Assembly (NCBI GenBank): GCA_022828425.1
Contig: CP094685.1
Coordinates: 248,001-312,000 of the forward strand
Origin: Candidatus Thiothrix sulfatifontis
GTDB taxonomy: Bacteria > Pseudomonadota > Gammaproteobacteria > Thiotrichales > Thiotrichaceae
Direction: 5' to 3'
DNA: 64,000 nucleotides
Below are positions 18,988-27,738 of this stretch, piece by piece. A model generated the notes under the pieces. The model was not told where the DNA came from. It saw nothing but the letters and a program-made list of their open reading frames with translations, and made no database searches. Within the stretch, counting starts at the first letter, position 1. Every line of letters begins with the position of its first letter. The position numbers and the translations under genes are program-made.

Positions 18988-19061
18988 TTTTGTCCTTGAA
19001 AATAGTAGAATGCACCCATTATTACGGAAATCGGTTAACGGATACACAGTAAAGAGCTTTT

Positions 19062-19904
19062 ATGGACACACCTAAACTCGCCCAAAAACCTACCACCATC
19101 ACCTTCATCGGCGCAGGCAATATGGCACGTAGCCTCATCGTCGGCCTGTTGCAAGACCAAGCAAATGTCGTATTGCGCGTTGCTGACCCTGACGAACACC
19201 AACTCGATGCGATCCGCAAGCATTGGCCGGAAGTCACCACCAGCACCGACAATCTCGACGCCATGCAAGGCGCTGACGTGGTGGTACTCGCTGTCAAACC
19301 GCAAATCATGCGCCATGTGACCGAAAACCTTGCGAGCCATGCGCAACTCAGCCGCCCACTGTTTGTTTCCATCGCCGCCGGCATTCGTGAGGAAGCACTC
19401 AACCGCTGGTTAGGTGGCAATCAAGCCATTGTGCGCTGTATGCCCAACACCCCCGCCTTGGTGCAAGCCGGTGCAACGGGTTTGTACGCCAATCCGCACG
19501 TATCCGACCTGCAACGCAGCGCCGCTGAAAGCCTGTTACGTGCCGTCGGCATTACCGTCTGGTTCGATGACGAAACGCAACTGGATGCCGTCACTGCCAT
19601 TTCCGGCAGTGGCCCCGCCTACTTCTTTTTGGTCATGGAAGCCATGCAAGCCGCCGCCGAACAACTCGGTTTACGCCCCGAAGAAGCGCACTTGCTGATT
19701 GTGCAAACCGCTCTCGGTGCCGCAAAACTGGCACTGGAAAGCGATGATTTACCCGGTGAATTGCGCCAAAAAGTCACCTCCAAAGGTGGCACCACCGAAG
19801 CGGCACTGAACGTGCTAACATCCGGCGGCTTGCACGATTTGTTTGCGCAAGCCTTGCAAGCCGCCGCCAGCCGTTCACGCGAATTGGCAGCCGCCAACAG
19901 CTAA
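19062..19904 (+). CDS. proC: Pyrroline-5-carboxylate reductase
   Basis: The 280-residue protein has an N-terminal Rossmann motif (FIGAGNMARSLIVGLL) and the C-terminal family signature (AISGSGPAYFFLVMEAM, VTSKGGTTEAAL). It reduces pyrroline-5-carboxylate to proline with NAD(P)H. It is followed closely by yggT and a DUF167 gene, the usual proC-yggT-yggU order. The yggS and pilT genes that often precede proC are about 31 kb away in this window. Confidence 0.96.
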   Translation: MDTPKLAQKPTTITFIGAGNMARSLIVGLLQDQANVVLRVADPDEHQLDAIRKHWPEVTTSTDNLDAMQGADVVVLAVKPQIMRHVTENLASHAQLSRPLFVSIAAGIREEALNRWLGGNQAIVRCMPNTPALVQAGATGLYANPHVSDLQRSAAESLLRAVGITVWFDDETQLDAVTAISGSGPAYFFLVMEAMQAAAEQLGLRPEEAHLLIVQTALGAAKLALESDDLPGELRQKVTSKGGTTEAALNVLTSGGLHDLFAQALQAAASRSRELAAANS

Positions 19905-19931
19905 TCACTCATTAAACAAGGACAGTGACTC

Positions 19932-20471
19932 ATGGAAGCACTCCAGAATGTCAGCATTTTTTTGGTGCAAACCTTACTTTCGTTCTACATTGGCGCGGTA
20001 CTGATCCGCTTTTTGCTGGCATTGTCGCGGGCAAACTTCTACAACCCGCTGTCACAATTCTTGGTGAAAATAACCAATCCGGCACTGGTACCGCTGCGGC
20101 GCATGATTCCAGCCGTTGGCAAACTCGACACCGCCGCGATTGTGCTCGCTCTGGGCTTAACGTTATTGAAGTTTTTCCTGCTGGATTTGCTGGGCTTGCA
20201 CTTGGGTAACATTGTCATTGTTTCGATTGCTGACCTCCTGCACACAGTGGTTAATATCTACATTTTTGCGCTGGTCATTCAAGCCGTGCTTAGCTGGGTT
20301 GGTAATAGTCACGGCAATCCGCTGGCAGATCTTTTGAACAGCCTGACCGAGCCATTGTTGCGCCCCATTCGCCAGTTTGTGCCCGTCATCGGCATGGTCG
20401 ACTTGGCACCGATGGCAGCAATCTTGCTGTTGTACATTGTTTTGATTGTGCTGCAATCGTTCGGATTGTGA
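19932..20471 (+). CDS. yggT: YggT-family membrane protein
   Basis: The 179-residue protein has two YggT repeats, each with paired membrane helices, and family features NPLSQFLVKITNPALVPLRRMIP and NSLTEPLLRPIRQFVP. It lies 28 nt after proC and 4 nt before the DUF167 gene. A role in osmotic or membrane homeostasis has been proposed for the family; no reaction is known. Confidence 0.93.
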   Translation: MEALQNVSIFLVQTLLSFYIGAVLIRFLLALSRANFYNPLSQFLVKITNPALVPLRRMIPAVGKLDTAAIVLALGLTLLKFFLLDLLGLHLGNIVIVSIADLLHTVVNIYIFALVIQAVLSWVGNSHGNPLADLLNSLTEPLLRPIRQFVPVIGMVDLAPMAAILLLYIVLIVLQSFGL

Positions 20472-20474
20472 ATC

Positions 20475-20765
20475 ATGACTGCGTTTTACCGCTGGGAAGC
20501 AGACACGTTACACCTGTTTGTGCGGGTGCAGCCAAAGGCGAGTCGGGATGAGTTTGCGGAAGTGCAGGAAGACCGCATTCGCATAAGAATTACTGCCCCG
20601 CCAGTGGATGGCAAAGCCAATGCATATTTGCTGAAATTCGTGGCAAAAGCCTGTGGCGTTGCCAAATCCAATGTGCAGATAAAGAATGGCGAAACCGGCA
20701 GGAACAAACACTTGTGTATTGAATCCCCGGTTTGCTTACCGGCAGGCATCGAGAGGGCAGGCTGA
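20475..20765 (+). CDS. yggU: DUF167/YggU-family protein
   Basis: The 96-residue protein has the DUF167 core (VRVQPKASRDEF, RITAPPVDGKANAYLLKFVAK, NVQIKNGETGRNKHL). It is the last gene of proC-yggT-yggU. The stop codon lies inside a 13-bp hairpin that probably ends the operon. The biochemical function is unknown. Confidence 0.93.
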   Translation: MTAFYRWEADTLHLFVRVQPKASRDEFAEVQEDRIRIRITAPPVDGKANAYLLKFVAKACGVAKSNVQIKNGETGRNKHLCIESPVCLPAGIERAG

Positions 20766-20784
20766 TACAGCATCAGCCTGCCCT
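20754..20784. terminator. Strong hairpin between convergent yggU and RRM genes
   Basis: Perfect 13-bp arms AGGGCAGGCTGAT and ATCAGCCTGCCCT with a 5-nt loop. It includes the yggU stop codon. No T-run follows on either strand, so it may act as a weak terminator or 3'-end stabiliser for both transcripts. Confidence 0.6.
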
Positions 20785-20800
20785 GCATGACCGTTAGGAA

Positions 20801-21337
20801 TTAACGGTAGCCGCCGCCATTGCCGCCGCGATCACCACCACGACTACCGCCGCCGTTGCCACCACGATCACCACCACGACCACCACGGTCGCCGCCGCCG
20901 AAGCCGCCACGATCACCGCCGCCACCGAAGCCGCCACGATCACCACCGCCGCCGAAACCACCGCGATCGCCGCCACCACCGAAGCCGCCACGATCACCGC
21001 CGCCGCTGCCGCCACCGAAGCCACCGCGACCACCGCCGCTGCCGCCACCGAAGCCACCACGACTGCCGCCGCCGCCACCTTCACGTGGACGGTCTTCGCG
21101 TGGTTTTGCTTCGTTAACTTTGATGTTACGGCCTTGAACGGCTTGCTCGTTCAGACCTTGAATAGCTGCATTGCCTTCAGCACCGTCTGGCATGTCAACA
21201 AAACCGAAGCCCTTGGATTGCCCCGTCATTTTGTCTTTGATCATGCTGACGCTGGTTACTTCGCCGTAAGCGGCGAACAGGTCACGCAAATCGTTTTCGG
21301 TAATTTTATAGGGCAGGTTGCCAACGTAAATATTCAC
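20801..21337 (-). CDS. RRM RNA-binding protein with Gly-rich tail
   Basis: The 178-residue protein has one RNA recognition motif (residues 1-80; RNP2 NIYVGNLP, RNP1 KGFGFVDM) and a C-terminal tail of about 90 residues made of RGG- and GGDRGGFG-type repeats. Similar single-RRM Gly-rich proteins in cyanobacteria and gammaproteobacteria are often cold-induced and bind RNA. The tail DNA is a tandem array of GGT/GGC-rich units, which opens long meaningless frames on the other strands. Confidence 0.93.
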   Translation of the reverse strand: MNIYVGNLPYKITENDLRDLFAAYGEVTSVSMIKDKMTGQSKGFGFVDMPDGAEGNAAIQGLNEQAVQGRNIKVNEAKPREDRPREGGGGGSRGGFGGGSGGGRGGFGGGSGGGDRGGFGGGGDRGGFGGGGDRGGFGGGGDRGGFGGGDRGGRGGDRGGNGGGSRGGDRGGNGGGYR

Positions 21338-21577
21338 TGTATGTCATCTCATAAAAGCGTGTGCTGCTCGGGAATTTACGTTATAGATAATCAGTCACAC
21401 CAAATTACCTGATAACGATCGACCACTGTGGTTCGATAGGTTATGCACTGTGAAACCTGCAAGTAAAAACGTGGCATCGGATTGGCAAGGCTCACGGAAC
21501 TTTCAAGTATCAGGCAAGTTATTCAGAGTCTACCCCAGTTTTTCGCCGCTGGTAACAAAAATCGGATGATTGCTAGG

Positions 21578-23176
21578 TTAATTTTTGACCTCACCTAAAG
21601 CCCCTGAAAGATAAGCTTTTAAGAAGGCGTCAAAATCCATTTTTTCACCCACTTCAAGCAGTTGCTGACGCGCTAACGAAGTTTCGGCGAGTTGCTGGAA
21701 TTCACGGTTCAAAGCAGGTTCCAGCGAACGTTGCAGGAAATACTCACGGTGTTCTAAGGATTTACGCTGCGCAAACTCAAAGAAACTCTCCTGATTTGCC
21801 TGCATTTCTTCCAGCATCCGTGCCGAGGGCGTGGTATCGGGGTTGTAAACAAGCTGGATTTTGCTATCCAAACTGTCGGTGTAGCAGGTTTCGGCGTGTA
21901 CCGTGTTCAGCATTTCTGCCACCGGGCGCATGGCTTGCAGCAAATCTCTGGCTTGATCCCGCAATAATACGTTTTTACCGAGGCAGTTCAACTGCACCGC
22001 TGGGTCGCGTCCGCGATGCGCCGTCAACATCTGATTTTGGTTAATGGCTTGAAATTCATCCGCCGACACCCGTGGACTTTCCTGTAACAAACAAAAATGC
22101 ATAAAGACTTCGAGGAAAAAAAGCTGACGGCGCGTTAAACCGGCGGGGTGAAACGCATTCACGTCAATCGAGCGCAATTCTACATACGCAATGCCACGCC
22201 GATCCAAGGCATCGGTCGGCTTCTCAAAGCCTTGCAGCGGCTGTTTGGGGCGTACCGTGCTGTAATATTCGTTCTCGATTTGCAGAATATTGGCGTTTAA
22301 TTGGCGGTATTGCCCCGCCACTTTCACCCCGATATTGGCGTATTCCGGGCACGGCGTATTGATCGCTTGCCGCAAACTGCGCACGTAACTGTCAAGGTCG
22401 TTGTAACACACCTTCACCCCGGTTTTGTTTTCCTTGCTATTGGTGTAACCAATATTGCCCATGCGCAGCGACGTACCGAAGGGCTCGTATAACGTGTGTT
22501 GGTTGAACTCTTCCATGCCCTCCGGCGCTTTTCTGCCGCCGAGAAAACTTTTGCAGATCGCCGGAGACGTGCCGAACAGGTAAATAATCAACCAACCGTA
22601 ACGCTGTAAATTACGCACCAATCCCATGTATTGCGCATCGCGGAACGCCCGCAACTCGCCTGCATCCCCCTGCGCCTGCTGCCAAGGCTGCCAAAAAGCC
22701 TCGTCGATGGAATAGTTGAAATGGATTCCGGCAATCACTTGCATCGCTTTGCCATAGCGCCAGGCCAAGCCTTCGCGGTAAATGTGTTTCATGCGCCCTG
22801 CGTTGGAGCTGCCGTATTCCGCAATCCGAATATCACTGTCGCCGCTCAAGATGCACGGCATACTGGTTGTCCACAGCAATTCATCCTTGAGTTGCTGGTA
22901 CACAAAGGTTTCAATATTGAGCAGAAAATCGAATGCTGGTGCCGCGCGTTCCTGTGGTGGCGTAATCAACTCCAGTAGCGATTCGGCGTAATCGGTGGTA
23001 ATCCACGGGTGCAGCAAGGCAGAACCCAAGGCGGTGGGATGATCCCGTTGCGATAAGCGGCTATCAAGCCCGACCCGCAAACTTTCTTTTTCCAACCCCG
23101 TGCGGGCATTGCGTAGGTAAGCGTGTAAGTGGTGGGTATCAATCTCACGTAAGCGTTGTTCCAACAAGTGGTACAC
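21578..23176 (-). CDS. gshA: Glutamate-cysteine ligase
   Basis: The protein of about 532 residues matches proteobacterial GshA (EKESLRV near the start, then GSDIRIAEYGSS, RRGIAYVELRSIDVNAF, LNTVHAETCY). It makes gamma-glutamylcysteine, the first step of glutathione synthesis. The start is uncertain: a GTG at 23176 has GGGAG 6 nt upstream, while a TTG at 23194 would add six residues with a poorer site. It is divergent from the M48 protease gene. Confidence 0.95.
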   Translation of the reverse strand: MYHLLEQRLREIDTHHLHAYLRNARTGLEKESLRVGLDSRLSQRDHPTALGSALLHPWITTDYAESLLELITPPQERAAPAFDFLLNIETFVYQQLKDELLWTTSMPCILSGDSDIRIAEYGSSNAGRMKHIYREGLAWRYGKAMQVIAGIHFNYSIDEAFWQPWQQAQGDAGELRAFRDAQYMGLVRNLQRYGWLIIYLFGTSPAICKSFLGGRKAPEGMEEFNQHTLYEPFGTSLRMGNIGYTNSKENKTGVKVCYNDLDSYVRSLRQAINTPCPEYANIGVKVAGQYRQLNANILQIENEYYSTVRPKQPLQGFEKPTDALDRRGIAYVELRSIDVNAFHPAGLTRRQLFFLEVFMHFCLLQESPRVSADEFQAINQNQMLTAHRGRDPAVQLNCLGKNVLLRDQARDLLQAMRPVAEMLNTVHAETCYTDSLDSKIQLVYNPDTTPSARMLEEMQANQESFFEFAQRKSLEHREYFLQRSLEPALNREFQQLAETSLARQQLLEVGEKMDFDAFLKAYLSGALGEVKN

Positions 23177-23303
23177 AGCGGTCTCCCGATTCAAACCAAA
23201 CCCCGATTACAGCATAGAATCGTGAGAATACAAATCAAAGGGAAAACATACTTTCGCTTGCATTCCGATTATAGTTAAGCTTCCCAACACACAAGCCAAT
23301 CCG

Positions 23304-24728
23304 ATGATGAAATACCTGATACACGCCAGCTTGATTGCCATTAGCTTGACCCCCACAGCGGCCAGCCATGCTGGGCTGGATTTGGATGTTCCTCGCATCA
23401 ATATTCCCGACTTGGGGAATCCCGCCAATAACGCGCTCAGTAGCACCCAAGAATCCTTACTCGCCATCAAGCTCATTCGCGAATTGCGCGGCAATGAGCC
23501 AGTGGTGGAAGACCCCGAACTCAGTGGCTGGCTACGGGCGCTGGGCAACCGCTTAGCCAGCCATGCGCCCGGCGGCAGCAATTACTATTTCTTGATTGTT
23601 AAAAATCCAGCAATCAACGCTTACGCCATGCCCGGCGGGGTTATCGTTATTTATTCCGGCCTGATCTTGAATACGCGGTCGGAAAGTGAATTGGCGTCAG
23701 TGATAGCGCATGAAATCGCGCACGTTTCCCAACGCCATATCGCCCGCATGTTAGCGGAACGCAAAGACAATCCGCTGATGACCGGCTTGGGCGTGTTAGC
23801 AGGCGCTGCCGTTGCCAGCAAAAGCCCAGAAGCGGCGCAAGCCATTATCAGTGGCACGATTGCCACGCAATTGCACAACCAACTGAGCTTCAGCCGTCAA
23901 ATGGAAACCGAAGCGGATCGCACCGGCTTGCGTATTCTGGCGGACGCAGCGTTTAACCCACAAGCCATGCCCTTGTTCATGGAAAAGCTGGATCGGCGCA
24001 CCTCCGACTTGCACGGCGATATTACCCAATATTTGCGCACCCACCCGCTGAGTATCGACCGCCTGAGTGATACCCGCGCTCAAGCCAACCAAATGGGCAA
24101 AGGCAGCGTGCAGGAAGACAGCGCTTACGCTTATGCCCGCGAAAAACTTCGCGTGCTCACGGCGCCGAATTCACCCGCGATCACCGATAGCAACGCCCAA
24201 CTCACGCAATACGCGCAAGCCCTTAGCCAATTGCAGCGCGGCAACCCCACTGCCACGCTGCAAACCCTCGGCACGCAAGCAACGCAACTGCCGGTGGCGC
24301 TCGCCATCGCCGCAGCCTTGAATGCCACCCGCCGCCATGCCGATACCGAAGCCTTGCTTACTCCCCTCGCTAACGCCTATCCCGGTCAGGAAGACATCCT
24401 TAGTCTATTGGCAGAAGCCTTGCTTGCGAACCAAAAAGCCGCGCAAGCTTGGCAACTGCTGAGCCGCACCCAACTCACCGAACAAACCAGCCTAGAATTC
24501 CTCGAAATTCGCCAACGGGTTGCCGAACAAGCCGGACAAGCGGCTGAAGCTTACCGTTCCGCTGCTGAACGCAGCATCCGCATGGGTGAATACAAACACG
24601 CCAGTGCCATCCTCGAACAAGCCGCCCGACTGCCCGGCAACCCCGCACACACCACCGCTCGTTTCCAAGCCATGGCGCGCGAAATCAAGCAAATGGAAAC
24701 CAAAGAAAAGCAACTGGATAAATTCTGA
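23304..24728 (+). CDS. Periplasmic M48-family metalloprotease with TPR region (BepA-like)
   Basis: The 474-residue protein has a signal peptide (about 1-20), an M48 peptidase domain with the zinc motif HEIAH (H136, H140) followed by SQRH, and a third-ligand region METEADRTGLRI. A C-terminal helical part (about 280-470) looks like tetratricopeptide repeats. BepA in Escherichia coli degrades or helps assemble LptD and other outer-membrane beta-barrel proteins. Its length and domain order fit BepA. Confidence 0.9.
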   Translation: MMKYLIHASLIAISLTPTAASHAGLDLDVPRINIPDLGNPANNALSSTQESLLAIKLIRELRGNEPVVEDPELSGWLRALGNRLASHAPGGSNYYFLIVKNPAINAYAMPGGVIVIYSGLILNTRSESELASVIAHEIAHVSQRHIARMLAERKDNPLMTGLGVLAGAAVASKSPEAAQAIISGTIATQLHNQLSFSRQMETEADRTGLRILADAAFNPQAMPLFMEKLDRRTSDLHGDITQYLRTHPLSIDRLSDTRAQANQMGKGSVQEDSAYAYAREKLRVLTAPNSPAITDSNAQLTQYAQALSQLQRGNPTATLQTLGTQATQLPVALAIAAALNATRRHADTEALLTPLANAYPGQEDILSLLAEALLANQKAAQAWQLLSRTQLTEQTSLEFLEIRQRVAEQAGQAAEAYRSAAERSIRMGEYKHASAILEQAARLPGNPAHTTARFQAMAREIKQMETKEKQLDKF

Positions 24729-24831
24729 ATACCCGAAAATAAGCATATAATTATATTCTTATTTAAGCCACTGGTTTTATTAAAGTTTTTTTGCGTGTTT
24801 CCCTACAATCAGTTAAGCTCCCACTCCGAAT

Positions 24832-24872
24832 GTTGATATTTCTCAATATTTGGAGAGGTGTGTTATATCAAC
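24832..24872. promoter_or_regulatory. Inverted repeat upstream of soxX
   Basis: Perfect arms GTTGATAT (24832-24839) and ATATCAAC (24865-24872) are separated by 25 nt, about 60 nt before the soxX start. It may be a split operator of a sox repressor or a leader hairpin. No ECF-type GGAATA box was seen here. Confidence 0.35.
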
Positions 24873-24933
24873 AATCTCGCAAGTGCAGAGAAACACGTTT
24901 CATCGAAATAAGTCGTTTAGAAAGGAGATAGTT

Positions 24934-25344
24934 ATGCGGAAACTTTTTCGCACATTGGCATTGTCAGTAACGGTTTCCGTGCTGGCATTGACCGCAGGCT
25001 TACCGTCTGCTTATGCAGCAGAGGCTAAACAAGCCGATGCCGCCAAAGCAGACGCAAAACCGGCTGAAGTCAAAAAAGAAATGACCGGCGAAGAGATTGC
25101 GTTTGACCGTGCATTAGGCAACTGCTTGGCTTGCCATATGATTCCGGGCGGTGAATTAGCAGGCAATATTGGGCCGCCGTTGATTGGCATGGCAGCGCGT
25201 TACCCAGACAAAGCAAAACTCAAAGCTCAAATCTATGATGCGCGGGTCGCAAACCCCGACACCATTATGATCCCGTTTGGCCCGATGGGGGTGCTGAGCG
25301 ACGAGCAACTGGATAAAGTTGTTGAATACATCTCAGGGCTGTAA
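24934..25344 (+). CDS. soxX: SoxX, monohaem c-type cytochrome of thiosulfate oxidation
   Basis: The 136-residue precursor has a signal peptide (about 1-28, ending AYAA), an Ala/Lys-rich linker and a cytochrome c domain with the CLACH haem motif (C64, C67, H68) and a Met-containing segment TIMIPFGPMG near the axial ligand. SoxX pairs with SoxA in the periplasm to attach thiosulfate oxidatively to SoxY. AAAGGAG precedes the ATG at 24934. It is first in soxX-soxY-soxZ-soxA. Confidence 0.92.
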   Translation: MRKLFRTLALSVTVSVLALTAGLPSAYAAEAKQADAAKADAKPAEVKKEMTGEEIAFDRALGNCLACHMIPGGELAGNIGPPLIGMAARYPDKAKLKAQIYDARVANPDTIMIPFGPMGVLSDEQLDKVVEYISGL

Positions 25345-25379
25345 TACCTGGATTGATCGGATTTTGGAGAGAGGAACCT

Positions 25380-25832
25380 ATGAAACGTAGAACATTTTTG
25401 CAAGGCACCTTAGCCGCCAGTGCCGCCGGTCTTGCGGTTAGTGCCGGTTTGCTGACACCGCGCATGGTTATGGCAGAAGGCGGCGCATTTGATGCTAAAA
25501 CCATGGAAGATGCCCTGAAAACCATGGCATTGACCCCGGAAGATTCCGCTGACATTAAAATCAAAGCCCCTGAAATTGCTGAAAACGGTGCAGTGGTTCC
25601 GGTGACTGTCACTTCTGGCGTAGCAGGCACGACTGAAATCAGCATTCTGGTCGATGGCAACCCTACCCCATTGGCAGCAACGTTCATCATGGGCGAAGGC
25701 ACACAACCCGAAGCGTCTACCCGTATCAAAATGGGTAAAACCGCTAACGTGGTCGCGATTGCTAAAGCCGGTGACAAATCGTACACCGCCAAGCAAGAAG
25801 TTAAAGTCACCATCGGCGGCTGCGGCGGCTAA
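25380..25832 (+). CDS. soxY: SoxY sulfur carrier, copy 1
   Basis: The 150-residue precursor has a Tat signal (MKRRTFLQGTLAASAAGLAV) and the SoxY fold ending in the carrier sequence GGCGG, whose Cys carries sulfur intermediates. It forms a complex with SoxZ. It lies 35 nt after soxX and 18 nt before soxZ. It differs from copy 2 by one residue in the signal peptide (Gly versus Ser after LQ). Confidence 0.95.
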   Translation: MKRRTFLQGTLAASAAGLAVSAGLLTPRMVMAEGGAFDAKTMEDALKTMALTPEDSADIKIKAPEIAENGAVVPVTVTSGVAGTTEISILVDGNPTPLAATFIMGEGTQPEASTRIKMGKTANVVAIAKAGDKSYTAKQEVKVTIGGCGG

Positions 25833-25933
25833 TTTAAAGGAGAACAGATTATGTCTAGCATTAAACTGAAAGCGGCGGTGAAAGACGGCACTGTCGAAGT
25901 CAAAGCACTGATGACCCACCCGATGGAAACCGG
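25431..25933 (+). repeat. 503-bp identical block, soxYZ copy 1
   Basis: By eye, 25431-25933 is identical to 27236-27738 at constant offset 1805 and without indels. It covers most of soxY, the intergenic gap and the start of soxZ. Mismatches resume immediately on both sides (25388, 25404, 25427, 25430; then 25934 onward). Confidence 0.9.
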
Positions 25934-26159
25934 GCAGCGTAAAGACAAAAAAACCGGCGAACTGGTGCCCGCGCATTTCATTAAGGAAATCGTTGTCACT
26001 GCCGGTGACAAAACTATCCTGACTGCCAACTGGGGTGGCTCTGTTTCCAAAAATCCTTACCTCGCGTTCAACTACGCAGGCAAGGCAGGCGACAAAGTGA
26101 AACTCGCTTGGACTGACAACAAAGGCGAGAAAGACTCTGCCGAAGCCGACGTTGCTTAA
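25851..26159 (+). CDS. soxZ: SoxZ, partner of SoxY, copy 1
   Basis: The 102-residue protein has no signal peptide, as usual for SoxZ, which is exported with SoxY. Family features are KALMTHPMETGQRKD, PAHFI and GGSVSKNPYL. AAAGGAG precedes the ATG. It differs from copy 2 at four residues (IKEIVV versus IQDIIV, and TANWGG versus TAKWGG) and by many silent changes in its 3' two thirds. Confidence 0.95.
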   Translation: MSSIKLKAAVKDGTVEVKALMTHPMETGQRKDKKTGELVPAHFIKEIVVTAGDKTILTANWGGSVSKNPYLAFNYAGKAGDKVKLAWTDNKGEKDSAEADVA

Positions 26160-26171
26160 TTGGAGGTTTTC

Positions 26172-27029
26172 ATGAAAAAACTATTGACTGCATTAGCGGT
26201 TGCCCTGTCTTTGTCGGTCGCGGCATTTAGCCCGGTACAAGCAGGCCCTGCCGAAGATTTGACTGCATTCCAAGATTATTTTAAGAAAGCATTCAAAGAT
26301 GTACCCGTTGATGACTTCAAAAACGGTGCTTACGCGTTGGATGCTGACTTGAAAGCGCAATGGGAGGAAATGGAATCCTCATTCCCGCCTTACGAGCCGG
26401 ATATTGACGCGGGCAAAACCATCTGGGAAACCCCGTTCAAAAATGGTAAGACGTATGCGGATTGCATGGGTGATATTAAATCCATCCGTACCAAATACCC
26501 TTATTACGATGCGGAAAAAGACACCATTGTCACGGCTGAAGGCGCATTGAACGCCTGCAAAACCGACGGTGATGGCGAAGGTTTCGTCGACAAAGAAGGC
26601 AAACCGTTGCTGAATAAAGGCAAAATCGCACAATTGATGGCTTACGTGGCAATGGAAAACCGTGGCAGTAAAATCAATGTTGCTACCCCAGAAGGCAAGG
26701 CTGTGGATTGGTATGAAAAAGGCAAAAACTACTACTACGCCAAGCGTGGTCAGTTAAATATGTCTTGTGCAGACTGCCACAATAACAATGCCGGTAAAAT
26801 GATCCGAGCAGACATGATTAGCCCTGCACTGGGTCATGTCACCCATTGGCCGACCTACCGTTCAGCGGATGGCGAAATCACCACGTTGCACAATCGCTTC
26901 ATGGGTTGCAACACCATGGTGCGGGCAAACAATGACAAAGCTCAAGCTGACAGCTACAAAGCCTTGGAATACTTCCTGACTTACATGTCTAATGGTCAAG
27001 AATGGAACGGCCCCGGCTCACGTAAGTAA
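26172..27029 (+). CDS. soxA: SoxA, haem and active-site subunit of the SoxAX complex
   Basis: The 285-residue precursor has a signal peptide (about 1-24). The C-terminal domain has one haem motif CADCH (C199, C202, H203) and the active-site segment RFMGCNTMVRA (C246). The N-terminal domain has Cys98 and Cys129 in place of a second haem site, so this is the monohaem type. It forms the thiosulfate-SoxY conjugating enzyme with SoxX. GGAGG lies 6 nt before the ATG at 26172. A strong terminator follows, so the operon soxXYZA ends here. Confidence 0.93.
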   Translation: MKKLLTALAVALSLSVAAFSPVQAGPAEDLTAFQDYFKKAFKDVPVDDFKNGAYALDADLKAQWEEMESSFPPYEPDIDAGKTIWETPFKNGKTYADCMGDIKSIRTKYPYYDAEKDTIVTAEGALNACKTDGDGEGFVDKEGKPLLNKGKIAQLMAYVAMENRGSKINVATPEGKAVDWYEKGKNYYYAKRGQLNMSCADCHNNNAGKMIRADMISPALGHVTHWPTYRSADGEITTLHNRFMGCNTMVRANNDKAQADSYKALEYFLTYMSNGQEWNGPGSRK

Positions 27030-27062
27030 GCACGCCTTACGTTCGATCTGACAATCGACTTG

Positions 27063-27087
27063 AACCCGGCCTCTCGCCGGGTTTTTT
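27063..27087 (+). terminator. Intrinsic terminator after soxA
   Basis: AACCCGGC and GCCGGGTT with a CTCTC loop are followed by a run of T. It separates soxXYZA from the second soxYZ copy. Confidence 0.92.
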
Positions 27088-27109
27088 GTGCGATTTGCTT
27101 AAAAAAGAC

Positions 27110-27136
27110 GGAATATTTTTAGCACTGTACGCATCA
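27110..27136 (+). promoter_or_regulatory. Candidate ECF-sigma promoter of second soxYZ
   Basis: GGAATA (27110-27115), a 15-nt spacer and GCATCA (27131-27136) lie 48 nt before soxY copy 2. The same GGAATA-N15-GCATCA occurs before the ECF sigma gene (31468-31442), and GGAATA-N15-CGTCAC before soxB. The sequence before the box, AAAAAAGAC, is also nearly the same as at soxB. Confidence 0.65.
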
Positions 27137-27184
27137 TTACCTGTGAATGCTCATACTCACAACACATCTCTGGAGAGAGGAATT

Positions 27185-27637
27185 ATGAAACGCAGAACAT
27201 TTTTGCAAAGCACCTTAGCCGCCAGTGCCGCTGGCCTTGCGGTTAGTGCCGGTTTGCTGACACCGCGCATGGTTATGGCAGAAGGCGGCGCATTTGATGC
27301 TAAAACCATGGAAGATGCCCTGAAAACCATGGCATTGACCCCGGAAGATTCCGCTGACATTAAAATCAAAGCCCCTGAAATTGCTGAAAACGGTGCAGTG
27401 GTTCCGGTGACTGTCACTTCTGGCGTAGCAGGCACGACTGAAATCAGCATTCTGGTCGATGGCAACCCTACCCCATTGGCAGCAACGTTCATCATGGGCG
27501 AAGGCACACAACCCGAAGCGTCTACCCGTATCAAAATGGGTAAAACCGCTAACGTGGTCGCGATTGCTAAAGCCGGTGACAAATCGTACACCGCCAAGCA
27601 AGAAGTTAAAGTCACCATCGGCGGCTGCGGCGGCTAA
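27185..27637 (+). CDS. soxY: SoxY sulfur carrier, copy 2
   Basis: The 150-residue precursor is the same as copy 1 except for Ser in place of Gly in the Tat signal (LQSTLAAS); the mature protein and the GGCGG carrier end are unchanged. It has its own upstream region, 98 nt after the soxA terminator, with a candidate ECF promoter and GAGAGG before the ATG. Its product can be expected to work as copy 1 does; the difference is regulation. See the conversion tract at 27236-27738. Confidence 0.95.
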   Translation: MKRRTFLQSTLAASAAGLAVSAGLLTPRMVMAEGGAFDAKTMEDALKTMALTPEDSADIKIKAPEIAENGAVVPVTVTSGVAGTTEISILVDGNPTPLAATFIMGEGTQPEASTRIKMGKTANVVAIAKAGDKSYTAKQEVKVTIGGCGG

Positions 27638-27738
27638 TTTAAAGGAGAACAGATTATGTCTAGCATTAAACTGAAAGCGGCGGTGAAAGACGGCACTGTC
27701 GAAGTCAAAGCACTGATGACCCACCCGATGGAAACCGG
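27236..27738 (+). repeat. 503-bp identical block, soxYZ copy 2
   Basis: This block matches 25431-25933 base for base by eye. Flanking parts of the same two genes differ at many silent sites, so the identical block is younger than the duplication, as expected after gene conversion. Confidence 0.9.

Noticed and set aside
20818-21090. Regular repeats that could be taken for a CRISPR array
   Set aside because: The units are in-frame Gly codon repeats of a coding region, with no unique spacers.
20820-21137. Pro-rich frame opposite the RRM protein tail
   Set aside because: It is the complement of GGT/GGC repeats, giving only Pro, Arg and Ser.
25410-25976. Open frames antisense to soxY, repeated at 27215-27781
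   Set aside because: Their duplication simply follows the soxYZ duplication; no start signal or domain supports them.
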